DNA from: Paracentrotus lividus
Lineage: Eukaryota > Echinodermata > Echinoidea > Camarodonta > Echinidae
DNA: 64,000 nucleotides
Assembly (NCBI GenBank): GCA_940671915.1
Contig: CALNVZ010003434.1
Span: 21,298,840-21,362,839, forward strand
Direction: 5' to 3'
This document shows, one piece after another, positions 11,474-22,704 of the stretch; within the stretch, counting starts at the first letter, position 1, and the number at the start of each line of letters is the position of its first letter. The position numbers and the translations under genes are program-made. The notes under the pieces are model-generated. The model ran no database searches and was not told where the DNA came from. It saw nothing but the letters and a program-made list of their open reading frames with translations.

Positions 11474-12087
11474 TACTTTCACCACCCCCATTTACAGCGT
11501 AACTATCAGTGATGATGAGCGCAAAATGAATTATACTGGTCAATTTACTCAATCTAATGTTAAAATGTGGTTGTAAGCTTTCTACAACATTTCACGCGTA
11601 ACAACGACTAAAAATGTAAGTAGTCTATATTAGAGCTTTTTGACTTACCAAACTGAATTTTCCGTTGGTCTTGTTTCTTCTAAAATTTTCGGTGCCATCG
11701 AAAGCTGCATCAATTGGCTAGGAAAGCCGATCAAGTTTCAATGACATCATCGATTCATGACCTCCGTCCCATAATTCTGTGCGAAGCACGCACGGGACGT
11801 GAAAATTAAATTGAGGCAGACGACGTTCCACTTCGGATGACCTAACTTTGCAACTGAAATTACGTGGTGGATGTCTCTGTTTTCCCTGTATTTTTGTTCA
11901 TATTAGTTTATTACTTCAAGTGAAATATTTGCAGATGTCACCAATTCGAGGAAGAGACTTCACATGTTCGGGAAATGTGAGTATGAATTAAAATAACATT
12001 ATCTTGACCATAAAATTTTTAATTAAGTAGCCTAGATCTATGTTTTTTTCTGTACTTTCGCTAGATACGAGTACTGGTTCGTCAGTT

Positions 12088-12106
12088 CCCGTCGCTTCGC
12101 GACGGG
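12088..12106. repeat. GC-rich hairpin, second of a pair
   Basis: Perfect 8-bp stem CCCGTCGC/GCGACGGG with loop TTC, sharing its core with the hairpin at 11445-11473. It lies in MRPL16 intron 1. Confidence 0.7.
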
Positions 12107-12540
12107 GGCTGGTCGTTTAGCTGGTGCATATGCTGGACGGTGCGGTTGCAAGTAAAAAGAAATTGTTGGCATTATTAGGCTGCCTGCATCTTTATCAGTC
12201 TCTGCACGTAGAAATGTTATCCATAATTAATAATTATAGCACAACGCTCGAATGATCACGTTTGGCATATGAAATACACTACCATTTGTGCTTCCAATGA
12301 ACAATAGTCAGATAAAATTTAGATTCAGTTATTATTTTTTTGGTAATCCTCATTTCTTTATACGTTTTCAAATGTCGGCGTAGTCCGACAGTGGATTCGT
12401 TGAAGTTCCTTTTTATATTATCTCTTCTTTATTCTAAAAAATATTGAAAGAGTGGTCTACGCTTAACCTTTTGTGAAGTCGAGTCTTGCAGTTTTTTCTT
12501 GCGAAATGGGTCCACTTTGGTTATGATGGACAGCGCGCAC

Positions 12541-12862
12541 GACAAAGCGGTCTTTATCGGGAACAGCTGAATCGCGTTGTTCAGTTACGGTCAAGAGTAC
12601 TTCAGTCATCGCAACCAGGAGGCGGAGCTCTCGCAATGTACCGCGTAGCTAATCAGAGGCGCCCAAAAATCAAAATGCATTGTTCTCTAGCTCTGCAAAA
12701 GCGACAAAGCGGTCTCTATCGGGAACAGCTGAATCGCGTTGTTCAGTTACGGTCAACGTACTTCAGTCATCGCAACCAGGAGGCGGAGCTCCTCGAAATA
12801 GCTACCGTAGCTAATAGAGCGCCAAAAAATCAAACTAGCATTGTTCTCTAGCTCTGCAAAAG
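12541..12862 (+). repeat. two tandem copies of a ~160-bp unit
   Basis: The block beginning 'acaaagcggtct(t/c)tatcg' and ending 'ctctagctctgcaaaagcg' occurs twice head-to-tail, starting at about 12541 and 12704. The copies differ by small indels and substitutions. They hold an open frame, but it is disrupted differently in each and shows no domain, so I treat this as a non-coding duplication in intron 1. Confidence 0.8.
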
Positions 12863-14098
12863 CGAATTGTATATATTCTGAAAGGAAATTTCGCTGAGGA
12901 TGTCAAAAATGGCATATATATAACAACACCAGAGTGAAATGTCAATCTTATGTGGGGACTTTTATATATTTTTTGAGGGGCCCCAAATTTTAATTCAGTG
13001 CCCCTATTTAAGTCCATTGTTCCAATGACTCTTAGTATTTCAACATATTTGAATTGCCTCATGAATATTTCCTTTTAAAAATATACATTTACAAGGAGTG
13101 TCTTCATTAAATTAAAAAAAATAGTCTTAAACACTTAAGGGGCATGGTTATTTTGGTCATCTAAACCAACGAGGTGGGGGCAGATCCACCCTCCTTATTA
13201 GACCAAATTTTCTAAAAATTAGATATTTGGAGGTATTTTTGTATTTGACGTATTTGAGGTATATTACAATGAATAAGCCTGCTAAGTTTCATACTTCTAC
13301 CTCAAATACTTTTTGAGCAATCGCATATGTAATTGGCATTTTACTTTTTTGGATTTTGGACTACATCTTTAATACACAAGTCTATGGGGAAACCAAAAGC
13401 GCATAGCGCAACTATTTTTAATGCTGCGCATTACCAGATGGTCGAAACTATATAAATTTGGGTATCAACATATACGTAAGACCCTATGCTTAAAAGTCAT
13501 GAAAGCTCATGGCACACAAAAGATATCTTTAATCTGATTTCGGCAAATGAACTAGGGGCATTAATAATCCCATAGAACTTTGTGTAGGTTCATGTTTTCT
13601 AATTAATTTGGCCACCACTGTATATTGTTTAGAAAGGTCTGACTTTGAAGAGTTCAAATATGCATGTTATTTTCTTGTAGGGTCTTAGTTTTTTCTCTGC
13701 AAGATTTTTCTGGAAGTACTTTTCCCTCACCTTTTTTCCACATATTTGATCTTATGACTGATCCTATCCCTTTTCAGAATGGTTTTTTGAATTTTTCAGA
13801 CAATTCTCTTCAGATATGTTAATCTTTTATGGTATAGGCGTTCAAATATAAGAATAAATACTTCCATTAAACAAAAACAGTACACGATTTCTTTGAAAAC
13901 ATATCATGTAACGGAAAAGGGCCCACCTCAAAACGCATGGCCAGCTATAAAGTACCTGCCTCAAAATAAATTAGAATAATGATTGCAGTACAGTCTAGAT
14001 CTAATGAAATGGGGATTGTTACACAGAAAACGTATGTATGTGCATGTAAGTACAGGCGTGTTTTTAAAATTTGTTTTGTCTCCTTCATTTAAATTCAG
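12863..14098. other. rest of MRPL16 intron 1
   Basis: AT-rich, with no exon or clear element end recognised. Confidence 0.5.
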
Positions 14099-14170
14099 GT
14101 GGAGCTCCCTACCCAGCGTATGTGCCGGTTGCAACAATGAAAAATATTCAACCTTTCAACACTTTTGATG
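14099..14170 (+). CDS. MRPL16: mitochondrial ribosomal protein uL16m, exon 2
   Basis: Bounded by the acceptor 'ttcatttaaattcag' and the donor G|GTATGT. Entry and exit are both phase 1, and 72 bp keep the frame with exon 1. The translation runs GGAPYPAYVPVATMKN and on to NTFD. This fits the weakly conserved linker between the presequence and the ribosomal domain in animal uL16m (known proteins have a short Pro/Val-rich segment here). The other two frames hit stops inside the exon. Assignment depends on splice signals and phase more than on similarity. Confidence 0.6.
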
Positions 14171-14689
14171 GTATGTACAACTTCAATTTCAGCACGTACA
14201 GATTCTGTTCATGTTTTATTTATTAATCTAGTTATCCTGACACAAGGGGTTGGTCCTTTATCAGCCCATTTCAAGGTGGATTAGAGGAGAAAACCCAATG
14301 TTGGCTGAATCATGAATGTGCTGCATACAAGCTTTAGTTTAGGTTTTATAACCTTTGGTGCTCAGCGGGTGGTTTCAATTAGTGTCCACTGCACTGCTGT
14401 GGTACAAAGAGCTAAACCGCAATTTTTAATAGCCTGGATTATTTTGCGGAGGCTGAGAGAGAGAGAGAGAGAGAAAGCTTTATCCTGATCCTGATCTGGC
14501 TAATTCGTGCGATCAGAAATTACGCGCTATTGAAATCTTCTGTCTTAATATAAAAAAATTACTTATTAGCTTTAAAAATTTTTGAAAAGAAACAGGACTT
14601 GCACATACATTGCAACTGTCAAAAATCTTAAACAATGATAGTAATACAGGGTGCCATTAAGGCAGGGTTCACTGTGTGCATACTATTCC

Positions 14690-15440
14690 CCACGTATATA
14701 TATATATATATATATATCACCTTACTAAAACGGGCCTTTAAGGCGCGAACTGAGAAGAATAGCTTTATTCAGGTCACGCATGTCCCCTTAGCGAACTTTC
14801 TGTAGAGCGCAAAAATTCCCCTTAACGCCAATTCTTATAGAGAAGAGTGGGCCGATCTGAATAGGCCAAAACAAAGGAAATTCGCCTCAAGGACGAAAAT
14901 AGGGCAGAACTATAATATATATATATAAAATTAAAACAAAAAATTGCCAGAAGGAAAAGTCGTTGTTAGACAAATCATATTTTCCACTAAACAAAGTTGG
15001 AAAAATGGAAAAGATTGTCTACAACGACCTTAAAGAAGATGGAAAAATTTGTCATCAACAACTTTTCTTTCTGGAATTTTTGTCAATTTTAAATATTTTT
15101 TCCGTTGACGGAGGAATCCATTTTAAACTTGTGTGTACTATATAATGATATATATATATATATATAATATATATACTATATATAATATACACAAGTGAAA
15201 AATGAAATTCCTCAAGTCACGGAAAAAAATATAAAAATTAAACAAAAAATTCTGAAAATAGTCGTGTAGGCAAATCTTTCCACTTTAACGGTTTCTTGTA
15301 TTTTCTCAGAAAGTGAAAGGTCGAAACCACAAATCTTTTAAAAATCATTAACACCTATAGCATATATATAATATATGAATATATATATATATATAGTATA
15401 TATATATTATAATAATATGTTATATATATATAATATATTA
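14690..15440. repeat. AT dinucleotide clusters in MRPL16 intron 2
   Basis: Several (TA)n tracts lie near 14695, 15145 and 15365-15440, separated by AT-rich sequence. Segments near 14930-15000 and 15225-15300 resemble each other ('aaattaaacaaaaaatt' followed by a 'gtcgt...aggcaaatc' type block), so they may be diverged copies of one short repeat. Confidence 0.6.
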
Positions 15441-15649
15441 AAACCTTACGTTAATTAGGAACACCCAACCACCACCATGTAAAGAACTGCCAGTTGGATC
15501 TCCATGAATCACAGATGATTTTTAACTTTTTAACCTTGAGCTTGAACAAAGATAAGTACAATCAGAAGCACTGTTAGTCTACGACATGCTATAGAATGGG
15601 AAGGGGGGGTTGCCCTGAAATCCTCATTTGGATGGTTTTTTTATTTCAG

Positions 15650-15805
15650 AGTCGAATTCCGCCCAAGACCCACAGCTCGAAGGTCCATGCAATAAGCTTT
15701 CCAAGAAGGACTCGCTACAGGAAGGTCTTCAAAGGCTTAAATGATATCCGCACGTCCTGCTGAAGTTCGCCAACACTCTTATCTACAATCAATACGGATT
15801 GCCGG
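15650..15805 (+). CDS. MRPL16: mitochondrial ribosomal protein uL16m, exon 3 (reading frame disturbed)
   Basis: After the acceptor 'ttttttatttcag' one frame reads RIPPKTH and later VFKGLNDIR, matching the KNLSDIRGP-type segment that precedes the core domain in animal uL16m. Two other frames continue it: RPAEVR (15753-15770), then NTLIYNQYGLP (15772-15804), ending at the donor G|GTCAGT. The family order 'DIR-GPAEV-...-QYG' is therefore kept, but with apparent extra bases near 15752 and 15771, and the entry frame does not fit the phase of exon 2. The cause is either sequencing/assembly errors or real mutation; the intact exons 4 and 5 favour errors (inference). Exact edges are uncertain. Confidence 0.6.
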
Positions 15806-17465
15806 GTCAGTTTATTTTCTGAAAGATTGCGGTTATAGATTTGGAATAACTGAAAAAGTTGTTCTTACTAATTGAATTCATTACTAGATAATATGCGGAA
15901 AAACTCTATCCAAAACTATTGTGATGTGAACGATATTACACTAAAAAAAACAGAGTCCCCGCTTTTGCAAGAACCAACCTCAGCGTTCATGTGAAACCCA
16001 ATGCGGATGATATGTGTGGGGGATACACAGAGATTCGTTACACAACAGTTCATGTGGTAAGGTTCCGGACGAACGGGCATAGCAGTAAAGAGGGACTGAA
16101 ACGACACGTCAATTTTAAAAACATATAACATGTACACTTGAAATCACACGTCAAAATCATGAAACAGGAATTGATACAAGATATCTACACATATATTATC
16201 AGTGCAATGGAACCACTAATTATAAGAAATTGGAATAACTTTGAAAGTTGATACAAAGCGAATATTGGACGAAGCATTGCCCCCAAAATTGGAATGACTA
16301 AAAAGACGAGTTCCAATATTTTGAAAAAGCAGTTCAAATATACTAAATAGTAATTCGATATACACAAAAATAAAAAGAGATATTAACAAAAGAGAACCCA
16401 CCACCACCCCCCCAAATAATTTGCATCATCTTCTTAATTTTTATAGTATTCTAAACACCCCACCCCCACATTTTTGAGGGGATTACTGATTCTTTATTTA
16501 AAATCACTGAAATAAATTATTAAAAAAATAAATATCTATAATAAAAAAATCCCCCCCCCCATATATTGTTTTTTTTTTATTTAATGATATGGTATATCAA
16601 AAAACATCAAAATAAAAAAAAAAAAAAAAAAAAAAAAACAAATCAATCATCTGGTTATCTCAATTTCCTTAACTATCCACAGTTTAATCTATACAATCTT
16701 TGGGGATTCCCTGGCAGCATGTAGGCCCATTAAATTTGAGAATTTTTGCAAACCTCTACAAGTTAGAAATTCTCTTTAATCCAAACTATGCCAGTTCACA
16801 GGCCGCAGTGGAAACTCTTGAAACAAGGTTGTTGGGATCGAAAAATTTTGCTCTTTAACAGGAATTAAATATCTTTCAACACAAAATGAATCAGAAAGAT
16901 TTAATTTTGCCTGAAGAAATAGCTTGTCACATCAAGTAACACCTTTATACTAAGTTTTCACTGCATGAGTAGAGCGTGATATTTCAAGCACAATCAGCTC
17001 CCCATTTGAACCTTATTTTGGCATGCAGAAATATAAGGCTCTAACATAGAGGCTTCTTCTCAGGCCCAGGGCATGAAACCAACTGATAATCTTTTCTCCA
17101 CAAAGCAGCAAATATTTTTATCACTCATTCATCCTTTGACCAACTGATTTTCATTTATTCAACCCAATGAAGAATGGGTCTGGGTATACTAAGGTTGAGG
17201 TCTACAGGAAATGTATAAAAATTTGTATAGTAAAATCAGTTTGTCTTCAAAAGAGGATTTAGTATGATTGAAAATTAGTTTTATGCAAATTGGACATGGA
17301 TTTTCCCACTAGGAAATTATGCATTAAAGCTTGGGAAAAGTTTAGGTGAGATGCAATGATCCCAATTATATTAGTCTCATTTGAATCACTCCAACTCTAC
17401 AAAAGCAAAATATCACATGAAATAAAGTAATTAATGTAATTTAGCTTCTTTCTCTATCTTAACAG
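15806..17465. other. MRPL16 intron 3
   Basis: No gene seen. It holds a C-run near 16551 and an A-run near 16615-16638. The rest is AT-rich with no element ends that I could pair. Confidence 0.5.
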
Positions 17466-17631
17466 GCTACTACAGCTGGTTATATGCAGTTTGGTCATTT
17501 TGAGATGATACGACTGACGGTCAACCGCTTCATAGGAGACAGGGACAACATGTTTGCCCGATGGCGGGTCAACGCACCCTTCAAACCAGTCACCAGGAAG
17601 GGGCAAGGTCAACGCATGGGTGGCGGCAAAG
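17466..17631 (+). CDS. MRPL16: mitochondrial ribosomal protein uL16m, exon 4 (core domain)
   Basis: This exon encodes the most conserved part of uL16 in bacteria and mitochondria: [30 protein letters not shown] and the loop GQRMGGGKG, which in bacterial L16 lies near the tRNA-binding and peptidyl-transferase side of the large subunit. Animal MRPL16 has the same wording (GHFEMMRLTINR, ALWRVPAPFKPITRK, MGGGKG). The acceptor is 'tctatcttaacag' (17465); an alternative AG at 17475 would drop three residues. The donor is G|GTAAGA, splitting a glycine codon in phase 1, which joins perfectly to exon 5. The product acts in the mitochondrial matrix. The longest frame on the opposite strand is a shadow of this exon. 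Confidence 0.93.
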
Positions 17632-17695
17632 GTAAGAGATGGGGAGGTCGGTTTATATGCACTTGGTCTAACAGCAGTTGGGCTACCAGTGCCCT

Positions 17696-17922
17696 GTAAC
17701 ACAAAGACTTATGATTGATAAAAAGTTACGATTGATTTTTTCTCGGTAGACTCATTTGGAAACCACGTACAGTCATGGATTAGGATTTGGATATGATTAA
17801 GAGAAGGGTTAGGGCTAGGGTTAGGATTAAGATCAACAACTTTGGAGCATCCTGTCCATGATGAGGCTACCGAGAATAAAAATAAATTGTAACTTTTTAT
17901 AAATCGTTAGCCTTTGTGTTAC
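17696..17922. mobile_element. 227-bp MITE with ~55-bp inverted repeats
   Basis: The left arm starts GTAACACAAAGACTTATGAT and ends TCTCGGTAG; the right arm is its imperfect reverse complement, from CTACCGAGAAT to CCTTTGTGTTAC. The loop holds a degenerate run of TTAGGG-like hexamers. It lies 64 bp into MRPL16 intron 4. I found no clear target duplication. Confidence 0.8.
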
Positions 17923-18214
17923 ACCCTACAGATATAGTAATAATAATAATAATAATAATATAAACACAACACAAAAAGAAAGTTCCCCCTATTTCAGATA
18001 TCAATAATTTTTGAACCAGGAGGAATTAAAAAAAATCTAATTATATGTCCTTGTAGGGAATTTAATTAGCCACAATGGGAGCGAATTTTAGGAAAAATCA
18101 TCAAGTCATGCTTCAGTGAGTAATGGTTGAATGCAAAAATGTCATTTTTTGAAGTTCGCAAGCCTAAAATGGAAACTTTGTTTCAATGATAACGGACCCT
18201 TTTTCAGATTTTAA

Positions 18215-19015
18215 CCCTAATCAGACTGGGGTGTTTTGGTAGCTGTCAAGACTGGGGGGCGGGCCATGATGGCCCCCCCCCTAAGATCTCGTCCGCCAAT
18301 CGCGCGACCGCGCCAAAAATTTGCACGATGGTAGTGAGCCATGTAATCTACAAGACTGCGCTGTTAATTTTTCCAAAATAATATGAATATTTTTTTTTTA
18401 TATGAATTATTATGTTAAATTTATGGAATAAAATCATTACTTTTATGCTCTAATTGAAAAATAAAAGCCATAACTAGATGCTAATTTTAAAATGTATATA
18501 ATTACTAATCCTTATAGCATTCGTTAAAATATGTACTAAGAAAAAATTTTGTTTAAAATTAATTCCTTATGATATTTAATGTTTATAATGAATTTCGACC
18601 TTTTGTTTATTATATCTTTTTTTTAAAATGCAAAATCATTTAAGAAACCATTTATTTAAAGCATAAATATGAACTAATAATTGATTTCAGCCAATGAAAG
18701 TGAGAAAATATCATATCTTTAATAATTAGAGTGAGAAAAAAACTCAATTTGCATTGACATTTGTACACAAAATCACGTTTTATGAGTAAATTTTCGGTCC
18801 ATGACGGATATAATTTTAAATCGTGCAGCGTCCGTAACGGTACGAACTGATTTAATTGTGAAAATGTTATCAAAAGCATGCGCAGGAGACATATGAAAGT
18901 AAAAAAAGTAGCGGGGCGATCAGAAATTTCGTGAACGGACGGAGTGGTCGCAAAGGAAAATGTCGAAAGAAGAAGGGGGGCAGATGATGGCCCCCACACA
19001 AAGTCTGATTTAGGG
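18215..19015. mobile_element. TTAA-flanked element with CCCTAATCAGACT ends (801 bp)
   Basis: TTAA (18211-18214) is followed by CCCTAATCAGACT; the other side reads AGTCTGATTTAGGG followed by TTAA (19016-19019). TTAA duplications with CCC-starting ends are the signature of piggyBac-type transposition (known). Just inside the ends are G- and C-runs around ATGATGGCCCCC, and there is no transposase frame. Non-autonomous, in MRPL16 intron 4. Confidence 0.75.
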
Positions 19016-19634
19016 TTAACATTTTAAACAACGTAAAGAATGTATGCAAAACGTGCTTCCACATTACGAGACAAATTAAGCAATCAAATTTTACGGTTGA
19101 GTATTGAAGCATGCAGCAAAATTTGCCCAAACTGCGATTTTTACTTCTTTGTCATGGTATAATTGATCAAATATGAGGGAATTCCTTTTTTTGAAGTGTA
19201 TACAACCTATATCTATTCATTCACGGTTGAATGAACCCATCAAACAACCAAAAAAATAGGCCATTTTAAAATTACGAAAATGCATTGCAGTAATTTTATG
19301 GACTAGAAAGCATCTCAATAACTTTTTTGGGGTTTTGTTTCTATTCTTTGGGCACATGTCAATGATCCTATGGCATTTATTTACAAATTCATGCTTCAGT
19401 GAGCATGTGAGACTGGAAAAGCCCTTTTCTCACATATGGACTAAAATTCAAAATCTTACTTTGATTCAATATAACAATTCTTTTTGGGGAGTACTTTTGA
19501 CTTTATTTTCACAAAAATCCCAATGTTTCACACCTCAGTGGGCACAAGATATAAGAAAATCATGATAATGAGAAGAAAGTTTGGGGCTTCGTCATGGGTC
19601 AGTGACTTTTTGAATGATAAGGGAGGCATCGAAG

Positions 19635-19795
19635 GAAGGGAACAATAAAGCCACACCTTCGGGGGTGGGAAAAGCTCGTCTCGGTAAGGATTACCTGCGC
19701 TACCTGCGCAGTGTACCTAACCAGTCTCCCCATGCCGCGCGGGGTGGGAGGGTCTCTCTAGGCAAAGAAAGGCAGACTAAGTAACCTGGCTGTGG
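19635..19795. other. GC-rich structured block of unknown identity
   Basis: About 160 bp far more GC-rich than its surroundings, with local hairpins (CTGCGC-tacc-TGCGCAG near 19697; CCCC...GGGG near 19728) and possible short inverted ends (AAGCCACA at 19651 and TGTGGTTT near 19791). I found no B box and no match to a spliceosomal RNA start, so it may be a SINE head or a MITE. Function unknown. Confidence 0.4.
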
Positions 19796-20089
19796 TTTCG
19801 TTGGGTATGGATGAGGAGAGAGAGAGGAGAACAAGAAAGAGATGCCAATACTACGGAATAATTATGACATTAGAAATTGGAATGCAACAGCTGAAACAAA
19901 TGTCTTGGTCACGAGACAAAAAAAAATCTATTGATTTGAATGCATTCCCGAAATTGAATGATAGAGCAAAAGGCTTCTCTCTCATGAGAAGTCATTTCAC
20001 GTTCTATTTTCTAATGTTCTAATTATTTCGTAGGGTTGGCATCTCCGGTCTACATATAATTATCTGTTTGTCAAATACATGTACTGCAT

Positions 20090-20445
20090 GGGCTAAACCT
20101 ATTTTGTCTACTAACAATTTGGTGAAATTTACCATTAGTCTATTTATACAGGTACATACTTGGCTTAATTCTGACTTGGTCTAATTGCTAATTCATCTAA
20201 AAGCCAAATGGTGTAGTTGCATTTTCTTCTAATGCCCAAATAAATATTTTGGCCAAGTGGGGATAGACCAAGCAGACATGAGACGAAATAGGAATTAGAT
20301 GAAATGGTAAATAGACAAAGTTGTAATTAGACCAAAAGGAATTTAGACAAATTAGTTGTAGATGAAATAGAATTAAACCAAGTAAGATGAGACCAAATGG
20401 ACATTAGTTAAAGTGGGTTTAGACCAAGTGGTAATTTACTGGGAG
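20090..20445. mobile_element. palindromic 15-bp-periodic element, copy A
   Basis: The left part carries GTCTA-type motifs (for example 'attttgtctactaac'). The right part carries the reverse complement, roughly one per 15 bp: 'gaccaagcagacatgag', 'aattagaccaaaagg', 'tttagaccaagtgg'. The right edge TTTAGACCAAGTGGTAATTT is the reverse complement of the left edge of copy B at 26091. It lies in MRPL16 intron 4, directly beside the TTAA-flanked element at 20470. There is no coding capacity. Confidence 0.75.
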
Positions 20446-20469
20446 GTCAATGGGCAACTCGATCTTTAA

Positions 20470-20708
20470 CCCTTAGCGTGCCACGGACACGTTTTCGTGC
20501 AATTGTACTTATTATCTATACAATCGTAATAATTCATTTTCTCTTGATTGCTTGCAGTATAGGCTTTGCAAATAGCACAGTTGATTGTATTGTGTCTATG
20601 GATCAATTTCCAGTCATTTACACCAAGCAAGACTATTTCATACCATTTAAAAAGATTTTTAAAGAAAGTCTACTTTTTTGGCTATAAATTAATATGGCAC
20701 GTTGAGAG
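20470..20708. mobile_element. TTAA-flanked element with CCCTTAGCGTGCCA end (239 bp)
   Basis: TTAA (20466-20469) then CCCTTAGCGTGCCA; right end TGGCACGTTGAGAG then TTAA (20709-20712). The two ends match at 11 of 14 positions as inverted repeats. A remnant with the same GCGTGCCAC motif lies at about 60377-60470, again beside a palindromic 15-bp element. Confidence 0.7.
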
Positions 20709-20712
20709 TTAA

Positions 20713-21619
20713 TTCTAATGCTGAATTCATAATTTGTGTGGCGTGAATTATGACAAAACTTATCTAATTGTACATGTAGGCCTACTAAGATCATGATCAT
20801 ATTCAACAGGGTTTTTTCACTGCTAGTACAGACCCCCTCCTATTATGTGTACAGCAGTGATTATGTAATGACAAGGTGGTTCTCATGGTCCCATTAAACA
20901 AAAATGTTACTGTTATGTATAAAAGACTGTGGTTTAAACAAGACATTTAGCTTTGTTTCAAACAAGTCTTTCTTGCATGAATCCTAAAGCGGACTCTTCT
21001 CAAATTTGGCTTTGATTCCAATTTACCAATTTGAGTCAACTTACATTTGTAATGCTACCCATGACAATATCTGTACCAATATTTTGCTCTTCTGTCTTTT
21101 GTTATTATATACCCATGACATTGAGAAAGTGAACCTTAGCAGAAGGGAGTGATTGCCTGTTGCCCAATGTGGATCACGGATCAAATGACATTTAATTCTA
21201 TATCTCGAAGAACTAGAGACTGTTCTTTAAACCCCTAAACATAACTTGATACTAACATTTATTAACACATTAATTCTTAATCATTTATATCATATAGTAT
21301 ACGATAGGCTAATATTCAAAGATAAAATCCATACATTGTAGTTGTATCTTACAAGGAAATTCGAGGAAAAATAAATACGAATCTATATAAAAATAAGTGT
21401 AAATTAAACCAAAACACTCTAGAGTGAGTACAATCTAACTTAGATACATAACTCTTATGACAAACCACAACGACTTCGCAACCCACAAATTGCGGGGGCT
21501 GCGTACCCTTTGAAATTCTTCCAGGTCAACCATTAGCCTAGCAAGCGGTCAACATATCTCTACCCAGAAACTATTTTCACTTGACAAAAGTGGCTAAAAT
21601 GTGAAAATATGCCCCACCA
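20713..21619. other. MRPL16 intron 4, nothing recognised
   Basis: AT-rich, no exon or clear repeat seen before the gap. Confidence 0.5.
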
Positions 21620-22188
21620 NNNNNNNNNNNNNNNNNNNNNNNNNNNNNNNNNNNNNNNNNNNNNNNNNNNNNNNNNNNNNNNNNNNNNNNNNNNNNNNNN
21701 NNNNNNNNNNNNNNNNNNNNNNNNNNNNNNNNNNNNNNNNNNNNNNNNNNNNNNNNNNNNNNNNNNNNNNNNNNNNNNNNNNNNNNNNNNNNNNNNNNNN
21801 NNNNNNNNNNNNNNNNNNNNNNNNNNNNNNNNNNNNNNNNNNNNNNNNNNNNNNNNNNNNNNNNNNNNNNNNNNNNNNNNNNNNNNNNNNNNNNNNNNNN
21901 NNNNNNNNNNNNNNNNNNNNNNNNNNNNNNNNNNNNNNNNNNNNNNNNNNNNNNNNNNNNNNNNNNNNNNNNNNNNNNNNNNNNNNNNNNNNNNNNNNNN
22001 NNNNNNNNNNNNNNNNNNNNNNNNNNNNNNNNNNNNNNNNNNNNNNNNNNNNNNNNNNNNNNNNNNNNNNNNNNNNNNNNNNNNNNNNNNNNNNNNNNNN
22101 NNNNNNNNNNNNNNNNNNNNNNNNNNNNNNNNNNNNNNNNNNNNNNNNNNNNNNNNNNNNNNNNNNNNNNNNNNNNNNNNNNNNNNNN
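21620..22188. other. assembly gap (569 N)
   Basis: Run of N in MRPL16 intron 4, followed by an 11-base C-run. The true length is unknown. Confidence 0.99.
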
Positions 22189-22421
22189 CCCCCCCCCCCA
22201 CTATCGATAAGAACATTTTTGTACAATAAAGCCCTACATGTATACGTGTCCAAATGTAATTTGTACACATAATAATTTTTATTATTATTTTCATTATCAT
22301 TGTAACATTATTATAAAACGTAAACATAATACTTAATGAAATTAAAAGCATGATTACAAGGGATCATAACTACCCTTATTGTCTTTTTTCTAAATACCAT
22401 TATTATCTGTACTCCACAGCA

Positions 22422-22478
22422 AGTGTCCCCCACTATGTGATGCCTGTGAAAGCTGGCTGCATCATTATGGAGATTTAT
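22422..22478 (+). pseudogene. decayed duplicate of the start of MRPL16 exon 5
   Basis: After 'ctccacag' the sequence 'aagtgtcccccactatgtga' and 'tgaaagctggctgcat' parallels the true exon start at 22705 (AAGTGTCCACCACTACGTGA, GTGAAAGCTGGCCGCAT). It breaks off after 'atggagat'. The flanks are themselves duplicated: 'acttaatgaaa...gcatgattacaa...actacccttattgtctt' occurs at about 22331-22384 and 22481-22536. A local duplication copied part of the intron and exon, and the copy then decayed. Confidence 0.8.
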
Positions 22479-22704
22479 TACTTAATGAAATCAAAAGCAT
22501 GATTACAAAAAAAATCGTAACTACCCTTATTGTCTTCAGACCCCGACTAGTGAGAAGAGCTTCTGAACAGTTTTCTTTTAGTCATCCGCAGGCACTAGTC
22601 GATGGTAATTTCTTTCTCATGTACATATTCTTGTTGTCTTTTGCCTGGAAATAAAATAAACAAATAAGATTAATAAAATTACCATTATCTTCTATTTCGT
22701 GCAG

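Noticed and set aside
12600..12640. Alu-like phrase (aaccaggaggcggagct)
   Set aside because: Short chance resemblance; no other Alu features, and the genome is not primate.
12486..12851. 121-codon frame that repeats the peptide QSGLYREQLNRVVQLRS
   Set aside because: The repeat reflects the tandem DNA duplication; the two copies drift into different frames afterwards and no domain or splice context supports a gene.
17800..17840. Interstitial telomere repeat (TTAGGG)
   Set aside because: Only about three irregular hexamers, lying in the loop of a MITE; a similar irregular run lies in the loop of another MITE at 51557-51718.
19690..19720. U1 snRNA-like start (attacctg)
   Set aside because: Only a few bases match and the rest does not follow a U1 structure.
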